Origin: JBCDBL01 sp039183635
GTDB taxonomy: Bacteria > Pseudomonadota > Alphaproteobacteria > Caulobacterales > Parvularculaceae
Direction: 5' to 3'
DNA: 39,317 bases
NCBI GenBank assembly: GCA_039183635.1
Contig: JBCDBL010000017.1
Span: forward strand, 1-39,317
Position numbers and translations under genes: made by a program. Below, in pieces: positions 1 through 8,622 of this stretch (within the stretch, counting starts at the first letter, position 1; the number at the start of each line of letters is the position of its first letter). The notes under the pieces were generated by a model. It ran no database searches, was not told the origin of the DNA, and worked only from the letters and a program-made list of their open reading frames with translations.

Positions 1-441
1 CCTGAAGTGCCTGTCGTTTCCGTCGTCGATCTTGGCATCGTCCGGGGCGCAAGCTGGGAAGAGGACAGCCTGGTCGTCACCGTCACGCCCACCTACAGCG
101 GCTGCCCGGCGACCGCAGTGATTTCCCTTGAAATTGAAGAAGCGTTGCGCCGGCGGGGCGTCAAGGATGTCCGTATTGAGATGAAATTATCGCCAGCCTG
201 GACGACGCAATGGATCACCGAAGCGGGGCGCGCCAAGCTGAAAGCCTACGGCATCGCGCCGCCAAAGGAAGGCGCATCGTGCGCCGGGGCGCTGCGTCGT
301 CCTGCGGCGATGGTTGTCGAGTGTCCACGGTGCGGATCGTCCGATACCGAAGAGGTGAGCCGGTTCGGCTCGACCCCTTGCAAGGCGAGCTACCGCTGCC
401 GGTCATGCCTTGAACCTTTCGATTATTTCAAAAGCATCTAG
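1..441 (+). CDS. paaD: PaaD, phenylacetyl-CoA epoxidase assembly subunit (5' end outside window)
   Basis: Partial gene. The reading frame is open from base 1 (P-E-V-P-V-V-S-V-V-D-L-G), so the GTG at base 7 is an internal Val codon of the family's conserved DPE-VPVVSV-DLG segment and not the start. The visible part has a MIP18/DUF59-like domain (YSGCPAT motif near residue 32 from base 7). A C-terminal zinc-ribbon-like cysteine set follows (CPRC, then C and CRSC). PaaD is needed for the PaaABCE ring-1,2-epoxidase and is thought to help Fe-S or di-iron maturation, as its relative SufT does. It lies 19 bp before paaE, as expected in a paaABCDE operon whose earlier genes should lie left of the window. 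Family assignment is firm. Confidence 0.93.
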   Translation, partial: PEVPVVSVVDLGIVRGASWEEDSLVVTVTPTYSGCPATAVISLEIEEALRRRGVKDVRIEMKLSPAWTTQWITEAGRAKLKAYGIAPPKEGASCAGALRRPAAMVVECPRCGSSDTEEVSRFGSTPCKASYRCRSCLEPFDYFKSI

Positions 442-460
442 CCCTAGAGGGAGGTCTCAT

Positions 461-1525
461 ATGGCGCAATTCACGCCCCTCCGCGTCGCCGACATTCGCC
501 GGGAGACCCGGGACTCGGTGGTTCTGACCCTGGAGCCGCCGGCGGACAGCCTTGATGATTTCAAATTCACGCAAGGTCAGTATCTCACCTTCCGCAAAAA
601 CTTTGAGGGGGAGGAGCTGCGCCGGTCTTACTCCATCTGCGCCGGCGTTAATGACGGCTTGTTGCGCGTCGGAATTAAAAAAGTCGACGGCGGATGGTTT
701 TCCTCCTGGGCGAATGACGACTTGAAGGTCGGCGACACCCTGGAGGCGATGGCGCCCATGGGGAATTTTTACGCCGCTCTCGACCCCGGCGCGGCGCGCG
801 CCTATCTCGGGTTCGCCGGGGGCAGCGGCATCACGCCCTTGATGAGCATCATCAAAACGGTGCTCGAAGAAGAACCGCGCGCGACGTTTACCCTTGTTTA
901 CGGCAATCGATCCGCCAACGCGATTATGTTCCGCGAGGAGCTGGAGGATCTCAAAAACACCTATATGGGCCGGTTAAGCCTCGTCCATATTTTGGAGACG
1001 GAGGCCGATATCGATCTGTTTTCCGGCCGCGTCGACAGGGAAAAGTGCGAGGCGCTGTTCGAGCGCTGGGTGGATGTCAAAAGCGCCGACTACGCCTTTA
1101 TTTGCGGTCCCGAACCCATGATGCACGCCGTGGCTGACGCCCTTAAAGGACGGGGCGTCGAGGACGGCAAAATCAAGTTCGAGCTGTTTAAAAGCTCCCA
1201 TCCGAAAAAGGCGAAGGAAAAGTCCGCAGATGCGGCCGCCGCCGCGCCCTGCACCGCGACGATCATCGTCGACGGCGTGCGCCGGGATGTGGAGATGCGT
1301 AAAGACCAGACGATCTTGGAGGCGGCCCTCGCCGCCAATCTCGAAGCGCCCTACGCCTGCACGGCGGGGGTGTGCTCCACCTGCCGTGCGCAGGTGACGG
1401 AAGGCGAAGGCGAGATGGAGGCCAATTACGCCCTTGAGGATTACGAGGTGGAGCGCGGTTACGTTCTCACCTGTCAATGCAGGCCGCTGACGGATAAAAT
1501 CGTCGTCGACTACGACCAACACTAA
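461..1525 (+). CDS. paaE: PaaE, phenylacetyl-CoA epoxidase reductase subunit
   Basis: 354 aa. An N-terminal FAD-binding ferredoxin-reductase domain carries RSYS at 55-58. The NAD(P) domain has GSGITP at 121-126 and CGPEPMM near 215-221. An Ala/Lys-rich linker (about 248-263) leads to a C-terminal plant-type [2Fe-2S] domain with Cys300, Cys305, Cys308 and Cys338. The domain order fits PaaE, which passes electrons from NADPH to the di-iron oxygenase PaaA during ring epoxidation of phenylacetyl-CoA. The start was set at the ATG at 461 because a strong GAGGGAGG ribosome site lies just upstream. An in-frame upstream start at 410 would overlap paaD and add 17 unconserved residues. It sits in the operon between paaD and the dehydrogenase gene (11 bp gap). 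Confidence 0.95.
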   Translation: MAQFTPLRVADIRRETRDSVVLTLEPPADSLDDFKFTQGQYLTFRKNFEGEELRRSYSICAGVNDGLLRVGIKKVDGGWFSSWANDDLKVGDTLEAMAPMGNFYAALDPGAARAYLGFAGGSGITPLMSIIKTVLEEEPRATFTLVYGNRSANAIMFREELEDLKNTYMGRLSLVHILETEADIDLFSGRVDREKCEALFERWVDVKSADYAFICGPEPMMHAVADALKGRGVEDGKIKFELFKSSHPKKAKEKSADAAAAAPCTATIIVDGVRRDVEMRKDQTILEAALAANLEAPYACTAGVCSTCRAQVTEGEGEMEANYALEDYEVERGYVLTCQCRPLTDKIVVDYDQH

Positions 1526-1536
1526 GGCGAAAGCCC

Positions 1537-3021
1537 ATGTTTTCATCGAGCAGCCTTATCGGCGTCTGCGGCGCCGGCGCAATGGGGGCGGGCATCGCGC
1601 AAGTCGCGGCCGCCGCCGGTCACGTTGTTTTTGTGCTTGATCGCGACGCGGCGGCCCTCGACCGCGGGCGGGCGGCCGTCGCCAAAGGCGCTGCGGCGCT
1701 GTTAAAGCGCGGTAAAATAGATGCGACGGAGGCGGATGCTTTACACTCGCGCATCACCTGGACAACGAGTTCAAAAGACTTCGCAAGCGTGGACCTCGTG
1801 GTCGAAGCGATTGTTGAAAAGTCCGACGTGAAAACCGCCTTGTTCCAGGACCTTGAGGAGATCGTTGGTGAGGGCGCCGTGCTGGCGACCAACACATCCT
1901 CTTTGTCTGTGACGCGCCTCGCTGCAGATTTAAAACGGCCGCAGCGTTTTCTGGGGCTGCACTTTTTTAATCCCGCGCCCGTTATGAAGCTGGTCGAGGT
2001 CGTCTCGGGCGCGGCGACGGACCCAGAGATCGCCGCCGCCGCGTTCGCTCTCATGGAAAGCTGGGGGAAAATTCCCGTCCACGCCAGGGACGTGCCCGGA
2101 TTTATCGTCAACCGCGTCGCACGCCCCTTTTACGGGGAGGGCTGGCGGGCCCTTGACGAAGGCGCCGCCGACGCCGCCACTCTCGATTATCTGTACCGCG
2201 CCCTCGCCGGGTTCCGCATGGGACCGTTGGAGCTTGGCGACCTTATCGGTCACGATATCAATTTCGAGGCGGCCCAATCTGTATTTCACGCCTATTTCGG
2301 CCGCACCCGGTTCGCGCCGTCCCTCGCGCAAGGGGCCTTGGTCGCCGCAGGGCGGCTCGGCCGGAAAACGGGGCGGGGGGTCTACGCCCATGGTGCGGAC
2401 GCGGCTATGGACGAGCCGAAGTTTTTATCTGTGTCTGGATCTTCTAGCCTATCTGTTCCTATTGGCTCTGAAGCGCCGGAGTTGAAAGCATTGTTATCGG
2501 CCGCCGGCGTGTCGGCGGGCGAGGACGCCGCGCTTGGGGACCGTCTCGACATCGACGGCGTGGGCGTCGCTTTTTCTAACGGCCACACGGCGGCGGCCCG
2601 CGCCGCTGCCGCCGGCCGGCCCTTTGCCGTCATAGATTGGATGCGGGACCCTGCCGCCGCGGAGGTCATCGCCTTTGCAGCCTCCGACGAAAAAGCGCGA
2701 GAGGCTGCTCTTGCGCTGGCCGCCCTTGTACGGAAGAAAGCCGTTGAAGTGTCGGATCGGCCCGGCCTCGTGGTGTTTCGCACCCTGGCGCAGCTTGCGA
2801 ATTGCGCCGCCGACGCCGTGCGCGATAAGGTGGCGGACGCTGAGGCGATCGACAAAGCCATGCGGTATGGCGTGAACTACCCCTTCGGTCCCATGGGGTG
2901 GGCGGAAACGTTTGGCGCCAGCCGCCTGGCGGCGGCCCTGGACCGCATCGCGGACGCCACGGGAGAGAGCATGTACCGGCCTAATGAGGTGTTGCGGCGT
3001 CTCGCAACGAACGATCTATGA
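1537..3021 (+). CDS. paaH: 3-hydroxyacyl-CoA dehydrogenase, PaaH type
   Basis: 494 aa, the usual length of the long PaaH form, which has one NAD-binding domain and two C-terminal 3HCDH domains. The Rossmann motif GAGAMG is at 12-17. The active-site segment HFFNPAP starts at His142, and a second 3HCDH-like repeat with YPFGPM lies near the C-terminus. In the paa pathway this enzyme oxidises 3-hydroxyadipyl-CoA to 3-oxoadipyl-CoA with NAD+. It lies 11 bp after paaE and its TGA overlaps the next ATG (ATGA), indicating translational coupling. A short-substrate 3-hydroxybutyryl-CoA dehydrogenase is the main alternative. Length and neighbours favour PaaH. Confidence 0.88.
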   Translation: MFSSSSLIGVCGAGAMGAGIAQVAAAAGHVVFVLDRDAAALDRGRAAVAKGAAALLKRGKIDATEADALHSRITWTTSSKDFASVDLVVEAIVEKSDVKTALFQDLEEIVGEGAVLATNTSSLSVTRLAADLKRPQRFLGLHFFNPAPVMKLVEVVSGAATDPEIAAAAFALMESWGKIPVHARDVPGFIVNRVARPFYGEGWRALDEGAADAATLDYLYRALAGFRMGPLELGDLIGHDINFEAAQSVFHAYFGRTRFAPSLAQGALVAAGRLGRKTGRGVYAHGADAAMDEPKFLSVSGSSSLSVPIGSEAPELKALLSAAGVSAGEDAALGDRLDIDGVGVAFSNGHTAAARAAAAGRPFAVIDWMRDPAAAEVIAFAASDEKAREAALALAALVRKKAVEVSDRPGLVVFRTLAQLANCAADAVRDKVADAEAIDKAMRYGVNYPFGPMGWAETFGASRLAAALDRIADATGESMYRPNEVLRRLATNDL

Positions 3022-3803
3022 CAGACCCTTCGCCTTCTGACTTAATCATTGAAACGCCTGAAAATGGGGTATGCCTCATACGGCTGAATCGCCCCGAAAA
3101 GCGCAACGCCCTGGCGACGCCCTTGCTGAAGGCCGTGGCGGAGGCGCTGGACGCGGCCGATGCGGACGAGGGGATACGCTGCATTGTCCTCACCGGGGGC
3201 GACAAGATTTTTGCGGCGGGGGCGGACATTTACGAGATGGCGCCGAAGGGCGCGCCGGAAGGTCTCGCCGATCTGCGGCCCGCGCTGTGGGGCCGCATGC
3301 GCGCCGTCGCCAAGCCTGTTGTCGCGGCGGTGGAGGGCTGGTGCCTCGGCGCCGGAAACGAGCTTTTGATGTGCTGCGATATCGCCGTCGCCTCGACCGA
3401 AGCGAAATTCGGCCAGCCGGAAACGAACCTCGGCATTATTCCCGGCGCCGGCGGCGGGGCGACGCTGGCGCGCCTTGTGGGGCGCGCCCGGGCGATGAAA
3501 ATGGTGCTGACGGGCGAGCCGATCACGGCGGAGGACGCCTTGGCGTACGGATTAATCGCCGAGCTATGCGCGCCAGGGGAGGCGTTGGATCGCGCTCTGG
3601 CGTTGGGGATCAAAATCGCCGCCCGCGCGCCGCTCGCCATGCGTCAAGCCAAGGCCGTCATGAACGCTGGGTTCGATATGCACCACAGCGCGCATCTCGC
3701 CTTCGAGCGACAGGCCTTTTCGCTTTTATTTTCCACGGATGATAAAAAGGAAGGCGTCGACGCCTTCCTTGAAAAACGCAAGCCTGAATGGCGGGGGCGC
3801 TGA
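3018..3803 (+). CDS. paaF: Enoyl-CoA hydratase/isomerase, PaaF-like
   Basis: 261 aa crotonase-fold protein. The oxyanion-hole segment AAGADI is at 66-71. Both catalytic glutamates of true hydratases are visible: Glu115 in GAGNEL and Glu135 in QPETNLG, followed by IPGAGG. This fits PaaF (2,3-dehydroadipyl-CoA hydratase) better than the isomerase PaaG, which lacks one of the acidic pair. It is the last gene on this strand and overlaps paaH by 4 bp. The paa thiolase, ring-opening enzyme and ligase are not here and may lie left of the window. The hydratase family is firm. The paaF name rests on context, and a general fatty-acid hydratase is possible. Confidence 0.85.
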   Translation: MTDPSPSDLIIETPENGVCLIRLNRPEKRNALATPLLKAVAEALDAADADEGIRCIVLTGGDKIFAAGADIYEMAPKGAPEGLADLRPALWGRMRAVAKPVVAAVEGWCLGAGNELLMCCDIAVASTEAKFGQPETNLGIIPGAGGGATLARLVGRARAMKMVLTGEPITAEDALAYGLIAELCAPGEALDRALALGIKIAARAPLAMRQAKAVMNAGFDMHHSAHLAFERQAFSLLFSTDDKKEGVDAFLEKRKPEWRGR

Positions 3804-3874
3804 TTGGCATAATCAACGCGACCGCTAGGGCGGCGCTAAAGTGCGTTTGCGAGTCGAAGAAGTGTGAACGTGCT

Positions 3875-5068
3875 CTATGCGCCGACGACGCTTCTGTAGG
3901 CGTTGCAAAAATACTCTATGTTTGCAGTGTTGAGGCCGCAAAGATTGATACGGCCCGACGCCGCCATATAGATGCTTTTTTCTTTAATTAATCTTTGAAC
4001 ATCTTTTTCAGAGATTGGCAAAAGCGAGAACATGCCGTTCTGTGTGGTGATGTAATCAAGCTGTGCGCCAAGGCCATGCTCCTTGGCTGTTTTCGACAAT
4101 AAGGATCTGTTCGTCTTGATTGTCCGGGTCATATCCTCCAGTTCCGCGCGCCAGGCGTTCTGTAAATCAGGCGTGGATAGAACTTTCGCAACCAGCGCGC
4201 CGCCATGGGCCGGCGGCATGGAGTAGGCGCCGCGGGCGAGAGAAAGAATGTGGGAGCGTGTCGCCGCCGCCCTTTCTGCATTTTTCGCAACGATGGCGAG
4301 CGCGCCTGTGCGCTCCCGGTATAAACCGAAATTTTTAGAGCATGAATATGAGATCATGACCTCCGGCAACCGGCGCGCCGCTTCCCGCGCGACATAGGCG
4401 TCAGCGTCCAAGCCGTTGGCGAATCCGTGATACGCGATATCGATCAGAACCATAAAGCCGCGTTGCTCGGCGGCGCTGAGAACGGCGTCGATCTGATCTT
4501 TGTCGAGGTCCGCACCCGTGGGGTTGTGGCAGCTTCCATGGATCAGCAAGATGTCCTTCGCGCCCAATGTTTCCACATGAGAGAGGAAGGCGGCGAAATC
4601 TATACTGGACGTTCCGTAGTCGTAATAGGGCGCCATGTGCGTGGCGAGTCCGGCCGCCTTCAGCAGAGGCGTATGATTGGGCCATGTGGGGGCGCCCATG
4701 TGGACGGTTTCGCCGCCCGCCGCTTTCAAAAGTTCTCCGCCGATGCGCAGCGCGCCGCAGCCGCCGGGCGTCTGGACGGAAACTGCGCGCTTGTTTTTGA
4801 CCGCATCGTGGTCTGCGCCAAGCAGAAGCTTTAAAAGGGCGTCGTTAAAACCCGGCGCGCCCTCCGGCGAAACATAACTTTTGCTGGTTTGCTCCTCTAT
4901 ACAGGCGGCCTCAGCCTGCCGCACCGCCGCCATAACGGGTGTCGCTCCGTCTACGGTGCGGAAAACCCCGACGCCGAGGTCTATCTTGTCGGGGCTGGGA
5001 TCGTCTGCAAAGGCTTTCGAGAGCCCCAAAATGGGGTCCGGCGGCAAAAGGTCGAGCGTTGAGAACAT
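3875..5068 (-). CDS. Aromatic/aspartate aminotransferase (class I, AspC/TyrB family)
   Basis: 397 aa, close to the 395-400 aa of AspC/TyrB. Landmarks are DLGVGVFR (30-37), Trp129, NPTG from Asn182, DIAYHG with Asp210 and Tyr213, and the PLP lysine Lys245 in SCSKNFGLYRER. A conserved Arg in the C-terminal GRINLCGL segment would bind the substrate alpha-carboxylate. These enzymes swap amino groups between aspartate or aromatic amino acids and 2-oxoglutarate. The start was placed at the ATG ending at 5068, 13 bp after the E2 stop, because the family begins with MF..LDLLPPDPI. A start 16 codons earlier would overlap E2. It is the last gene of the E1-E2-aminotransferase operon and convergent with the paa operon. 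Aspartate versus phenylalanine/tyrosine preference cannot be read from sequence. Confidence 0.9.
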   Translation of the reverse strand: MFSTLDLLPPDPILGLSKAFADDPSPDKIDLGVGVFRTVDGATPVMAAVRQAEAACIEEQTSKSYVSPEGAPGFNDALLKLLLGADHDAVKNKRAVSVQTPGGCGALRIGGELLKAAGGETVHMGAPTWPNHTPLLKAAGLATHMAPYYDYGTSSIDFAAFLSHVETLGAKDILLIHGSCHNPTGADLDKDQIDAVLSAAEQRGFMVLIDIAYHGFANGLDADAYVAREAARRLPEVMISYSCSKNFGLYRERTGALAIVAKNAERAAATRSHILSLARGAYSMPPAHGGALVAKVLSTPDLQNAWRAELEDMTRTIKTNRSLLSKTAKEHGLGAQLDYITTQNGMFSLLPISEKDVQRLIKEKSIYMAASGRINLCGLNTANIEYFCNAYRSVVGA

Positions 5069-5081
5069 GCATTGCCCCGAT

Positions 5082-6353
5082 TTATTCGTTCGGCCACGTT
5101 TCCAGCGTTTCCACAAAACGCGTCAGCCAGGCGTTGGTTTGGGCGCCGTCGATGACGCGGTGGTCGATGGTGAGGGAAACATACGCCATGGGACGAATTT
5201 GTATAGCATCTGCGCCCGCAACTTCGCGCACCACGACGCGTTTTTCAAGTTTGCCCACACCCAGTATCGCCGATTGCGGCTGGTTGATGATGATCGGCGT
5301 GGCGACGAGGGACCCGGAGACGCCGTGGTTGGAAATGGAGAATGTGCCGCCGCGCACATCTTCCGGCGTAAGGGCGCCCGTGCGGGCTTTGTCCGTCAGG
5401 CGATGCAGGGCTTCGGCGAGGCCGAACAAGGACAGAGACTGGGCGTTGCGAATCACCGGAACGATAAGCCCCTTATCGCCGAGCGCCGTCCCGACGCCGA
5501 TGTTCATCGCATCGAACACTTCCAGGAAGTCGTCATGCCACCGACTGTTTACGGCCGGCGCCGCCTTCATCGCCTCAATGGCGGCGGCGACGATGTAGGC
5601 GGTGTAGGTGAGATTTACGCCGCGTTCGGCGTATGCGCCTTTGTGGCGCGCGCGGTGGGCGGTGATGGCGGTGAAATCCGCTTCGAACACCGCCGTCACA
5701 TGGGGCGCCGTCGCGACGGAATGCGACATATGTTCGGCGATCCTGCGGCGCATCGTATCGTGGGGAATGCGGCGGCCCTCGCCTGGCTGAGGCGGCGGCG
5801 TGCTTGGGCGCGGTGTTTGCGGCTTCGTCTCTTCGATTCGCGACGGCGTTTGCACGGGCGGCGTGTTTTCAAGGAACGCCTGAACGTCCGCGCGCGTCAG
5901 GCGCCCGTCCTTGCCTGTGCCGTTCATCTGCGACGGATCAAGATTATGCTCGCTCACCAAACGACGCACCGATGGCGACAGGCGGTGTTCACGCACCAAG
6001 GCAGGCGAGGTTGGCGCAGGCGATGTCGGGGGCGATAACGGATCCGTCGGCGCTGTTTGGTGTTGCTGTGCGGGGGCTTCGTTCGAAGCGCCAACCGCCT
6101 CGCCATTTGAATTGTTATGAATTCGCCCAAGGATGGAACCGGGTTCGGCTTCGCCGTCTGCGGTGATGAGAATTTCCGATACGACGCCGCTTGCCGGCGC
6201 CGGCACTTCCACGGAGACTTTGTCGGTCTCCAGCTCCACGAGGGGATCGCCCTCGGTAATTGTTTCGCCTACGGATTTATACCAGCTTTTGACAATGGCC
6301 TGTGTGCCTTCTTGTTCAAGGGGCGTGAGGACGTCAGTGGCGTTTTTGGTCAT
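5082..6353 (-). CDS. Dihydrolipoamide acyltransferase (E2) of a 2-oxo acid dehydrogenase complex
   Basis: 423 aa. An N-terminal lipoyl domain carries the lipoylated lysine Lys45 in ETDKVSVEVPA. A Pro/Gln-rich linker leads to a peripheral-subunit-binding domain (LSPSVRRL, about 125-161). A second Pro-rich linker precedes the catalytic acyltransferase domain, which has the HRVIDG motif (His398, Asp402). E2 accepts the acyl group from E1 and passes it to CoA. It lies 12 bp downstream of E1 and 13 bp upstream of the aminotransferase, so the three are one operon. No E3 (dihydrolipoamide dehydrogenase) is present in the window, so E3 must be shared from elsewhere. The substrate (2-oxoglutarate, branched-chain or arylpyruvate) is not decidable from the E2 alone. 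Confidence 0.92.
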   Translation of the reverse strand: MTKNATDVLTPLEQEGTQAIVKSWYKSVGETITEGDPLVELETDKVSVEVPAPASGVVSEILITADGEAEPGSILGRIHNNSNGEAVGASNEAPAQQHQTAPTDPLSPPTSPAPTSPALVREHRLSPSVRRLVSEHNLDPSQMNGTGKDGRLTRADVQAFLENTPPVQTPSRIEETKPQTPRPSTPPPQPGEGRRIPHDTMRRRIAEHMSHSVATAPHVTAVFEADFTAITAHRARHKGAYAERGVNLTYTAYIVAAAIEAMKAAPAVNSRWHDDFLEVFDAMNIGVGTALGDKGLIVPVIRNAQSLSLFGLAEALHRLTDKARTGALTPEDVRGGTFSISNHGVSGSLVATPIIINQPQSAILGVGKLEKRVVVREVAGADAIQIRPMAYVSLTIDHRVIDGAQTNAWLTRFVETLETWPNE

Positions 6354-6365
6354 GGGAGGCGCCGT

Positions 6366-8471
6366 CTAAAAGGAACAAAGTTCATTGATTTTCGCGGTGA
6401 TGTCATCAGCATCCGGAACGACGGCGTTGAGGAGAACCGGATTATGGGGGCTCGGCACGTCCGGCATGGTGAGGCGCGCCACCGGCGCGTCGAGGTCAAG
6501 GAACCCTTCATCGGCGATGACGGCCGCGATCTCTCCACCAAAGCCGCCGGTTTGCAAGTCTTCATGGACGATCAGACAGCGATGGGTTTTTGCGACGGAG
6601 GCGAGCACCGTCTCCTTGTCCCAGGGCAGAAGAGTGCGCAGATCGATAACCTCAACGTCGCCCTTCGCGGTTTTTGCAGCTTCTTCACACCGCTCCACCA
6701 TCGCGCCCCAGGTGACGATCGTAAGGTCGTCCCCGGACAGAGTGATTTTCGCTTTTCCGAACGGCAATGCATAGGCGTCGCCCGGATAAGCGCGCCGCGC
6801 CCAGGCGGCGTCCAGCATGGCCCGGTGTTCAAAGAACATGACGGGATCGTCGCCGCGCAAGGAGGTGCGCAAAAGGCCCACGGCGTCCTCGGCGTTTGAG
6901 GGAACGGCCACCTTCCACCCCGGCGCGTGGACAAATTGAACCTCGTTGGTTTGGCTGTGCCACGGGTCGCCGCACTTGAAGAACCCGACCGGCATGCGCA
7001 CCACCATCGGCGCGGCGAAACGATTGTTCGTCCGCCAGCGCATGGTGCCGCAATCGTTGATCTGCTCCACCGCCGGATCGGCGTATTTGCGGAATTGAAT
7101 TTCCGGCACCGGCAACAGGCCGGCCATGGCCATGCCGACGGCGCGCCCGATAATCCCTTCCTCGGACAGGCTGGTGTCGAACACCCGGGCCGCGCCGTAT
7201 TTGTCCTGCAGGCCGAGAGTGACCGCATGAACGCCGCCCTTCGGCCCTACATCTTCGCCGAACACCACCATGCGCGGATTGACGGACAATTCATGGTCCA
7301 GGGTTTTGCGGATCGCCGTCACCATATTGATCCGGGCGCCCTCCGGATGCGGGGTATCGTCGAAAGAGGGGGGAGAAACCTCGCCACGCAGGCCGCCCAT
7401 TTTTTGCGGCTCCGCGCCGGAGAACACATTGTCCGTCACTGTGGCGGGGTCCGTCACAGGAACGGCTTCGGCGGCCTCCCGCGCTGTTTCCACGGCGTCG
7501 GAGGCTTTTGCATCAATGGCGTCCCATTCCGCTGCGTCGAAAAGGGCGGGGACCAGCATGTCCTTTAACTTCGGGAGAGGGTCTGTCTCCCATTCCGCCT
7601 TGACCTCATCTTCCGCCTTATAGGTTTGCGTGTCCTGAAAACTGTGACCCTGCAGGCGCGGAACGCGAAGGCGCAAAAGGCAGGGGCCCGCGCCGTCGCG
7701 CACGGACGCCATGGCGTCTTTAATCAGCGCGGCCGCTTCCGCCGGCTCCGTTCCGTCGCCGGATAAAACTTTCAAGTTTTTAAAGCTGGCGAGATTCGCG
7801 GCGATGTCGGCTCCCGGCGTTTGGAAGGTGGAGGGAACGGAAATGCCATATCCATTATCCTCCACGTAAAACAACATAGGAAGCTTTAACGTCGTTGCGA
7901 TGGTGAGCGCAGACCAAAACCCGTTTGTCGCCACCGAAGCCTCGCCGCCGAGAACGACGCCGACGGCGCCTTCATATTCCGGATCACCCAATGTTTCTGC
8001 TCGGAACTTCACCGCCTGGGCCCAACCGGCGGTCGGCGTGTATTGCGCGCCGACGCCGCCGCACATCGGCAGAGCTGACGGACCGTTCGGGTTTGGATAG
8101 TTGAAGACGACGCCAATATCGCGGCCGCCGGAATATCCGCCTGCGCGGGCAAGTGAGGAGCCGAGGGCTTCCACAAGGTCTACGCCAAGGGTTAAGAGGA
8201 TAGGCCGTGAACGGTAATATCCGCAGATGGCGTCATGCTTGTGGGTAAGCTGGCTGCCGAGCAGCACCTGGGCCATGTCGTGGCCCCGGGCCGAAAACTG
8301 GTAGAGGACTTTCTTTTCCGGGACGAGACGGGTTTCCTCTAACTCATCTAGTTTTCGAGAGACAAGAACATTGTAAACCACGGCGCGCCAATCGATCGTC
8401 GTATCGATTTGGTTGCCGGTTCGGTTTTCCGAGACCTGTGCAGCTGACGGGGCGAGGGCGGCGGTCGGCAT
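6366..8471 (-). CDS. Fused E1 alpha-beta subunit of a 2-oxo acid dehydrogenase complex
   Basis: 701 aa joining what are usually two polypeptides. Residues about 25-330 match E1alpha: RGHDMAQ at 62-68, YYRSRP at 85-90 and a ThDP segment from GGEAS (175-179) to EDNGYG (204-209). The linker is about 335-380. Residues about 383-701 match E1beta: FGEDVGPKGGV, SLSEEGIIGRAVG and FRKYADPAVEQI. The usual GDG opening of the ThDP/Mg motif is GGE here. E1 decarboxylates a 2-oxo acid and acylates the lipoyl group of E2. The fused layout resembles bacterial 2-oxoisovalerate-type dehydrogenases and not the 2-oxoglutarate or homodimeric pyruvate enzymes. It is the first gene of the operon, divergent from the Lrp regulator at 8623. 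Exact substrate unknown. Confidence 0.9.
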   Translation of the reverse strand: MPTAALAPSAAQVSENRTGNQIDTTIDWRAVVYNVLVSRKLDELEETRLVPEKKVLYQFSARGHDMAQVLLGSQLTHKHDAICGYYRSRPILLTLGVDLVEALGSSLARAGGYSGGRDIGVVFNYPNPNGPSALPMCGGVGAQYTPTAGWAQAVKFRAETLGDPEYEGAVGVVLGGEASVATNGFWSALTIATTLKLPMLFYVEDNGYGISVPSTFQTPGADIAANLASFKNLKVLSGDGTEPAEAAALIKDAMASVRDGAGPCLLRLRVPRLQGHSFQDTQTYKAEDEVKAEWETDPLPKLKDMLVPALFDAAEWDAIDAKASDAVETAREAAEAVPVTDPATVTDNVFSGAEPQKMGGLRGEVSPPSFDDTPHPEGARINMVTAIRKTLDHELSVNPRMVVFGEDVGPKGGVHAVTLGLQDKYGAARVFDTSLSEEGIIGRAVGMAMAGLLPVPEIQFRKYADPAVEQINDCGTMRWRTNNRFAAPMVVRMPVGFFKCGDPWHSQTNEVQFVHAPGWKVAVPSNAEDAVGLLRTSLRGDDPVMFFEHRAMLDAAWARRAYPGDAYALPFGKAKITLSGDDLTIVTWGAMVERCEEAAKTAKGDVEVIDLRTLLPWDKETVLASVAKTHRCLIVHEDLQTGGFGGEIAAVIADEGFLDLDAPVARLTMPDVPSPHNPVLLNAVVPDADDITAKINELCSF

Positions 8472-8565
8472 GGCGGCGTCTCCTGAAAAACTTCAACACC
8501 GCGATCTTAGCGAATCTTATAAGATGATGTTTTTCATATATCTCGCATAGAGCCATAATTATGAA

Positions 8566-8611
8566 TTGAATATATCATAAAAATTTTGTATATGATATAT
8601 TTATATCATAA
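8566..8611. promoter_or_regulatory. Operator/promoter between E1 gene and lrp-type regulator
   Basis: The 151-bp divergent gap is very AT-rich against GC-rich flanks. It holds a perfect 10-bp inverted repeat, ATATATCATA at 8570-8579 and TATGATATAT at 8591-8600, with an 11-bp spacer. The half-site TATATCATAA (8571-8580) recurs as a direct repeat at 8602-8611, 31 bp or about three helical turns later. A possible -35 TTGAAT (8566-8571) and -10 TATGAT (8591-8596) for the regulator overlap the repeat. Lrp/AsnC proteins bind such phased AT-rich palindromes, so autoregulation and control of the divergent operon is the likely role. The repeats are seen directly; their function is inferred. Confidence 0.6.
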
Positions 8612-8622
8612 AGAGGTTCTTT

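Noticed and set aside
410..460. Upstream start for paaE
   Set aside because: Overlaps paaD and adds unconserved residues; the ATG at 461 has a strong ribosome site.
3804..3874. Terminator between the convergent paa and aminotransferase operons
   Set aside because: Only a weak CCGC/GCGG pair without a T-run; not enough to annotate.
4881..6038. 385-codon + strand open frame opposite the aminotransferase and E2 genes
   Set aside because: Arg/His-rich translation without family features; the E2 and aminotransferase on the other strand have full motifs.
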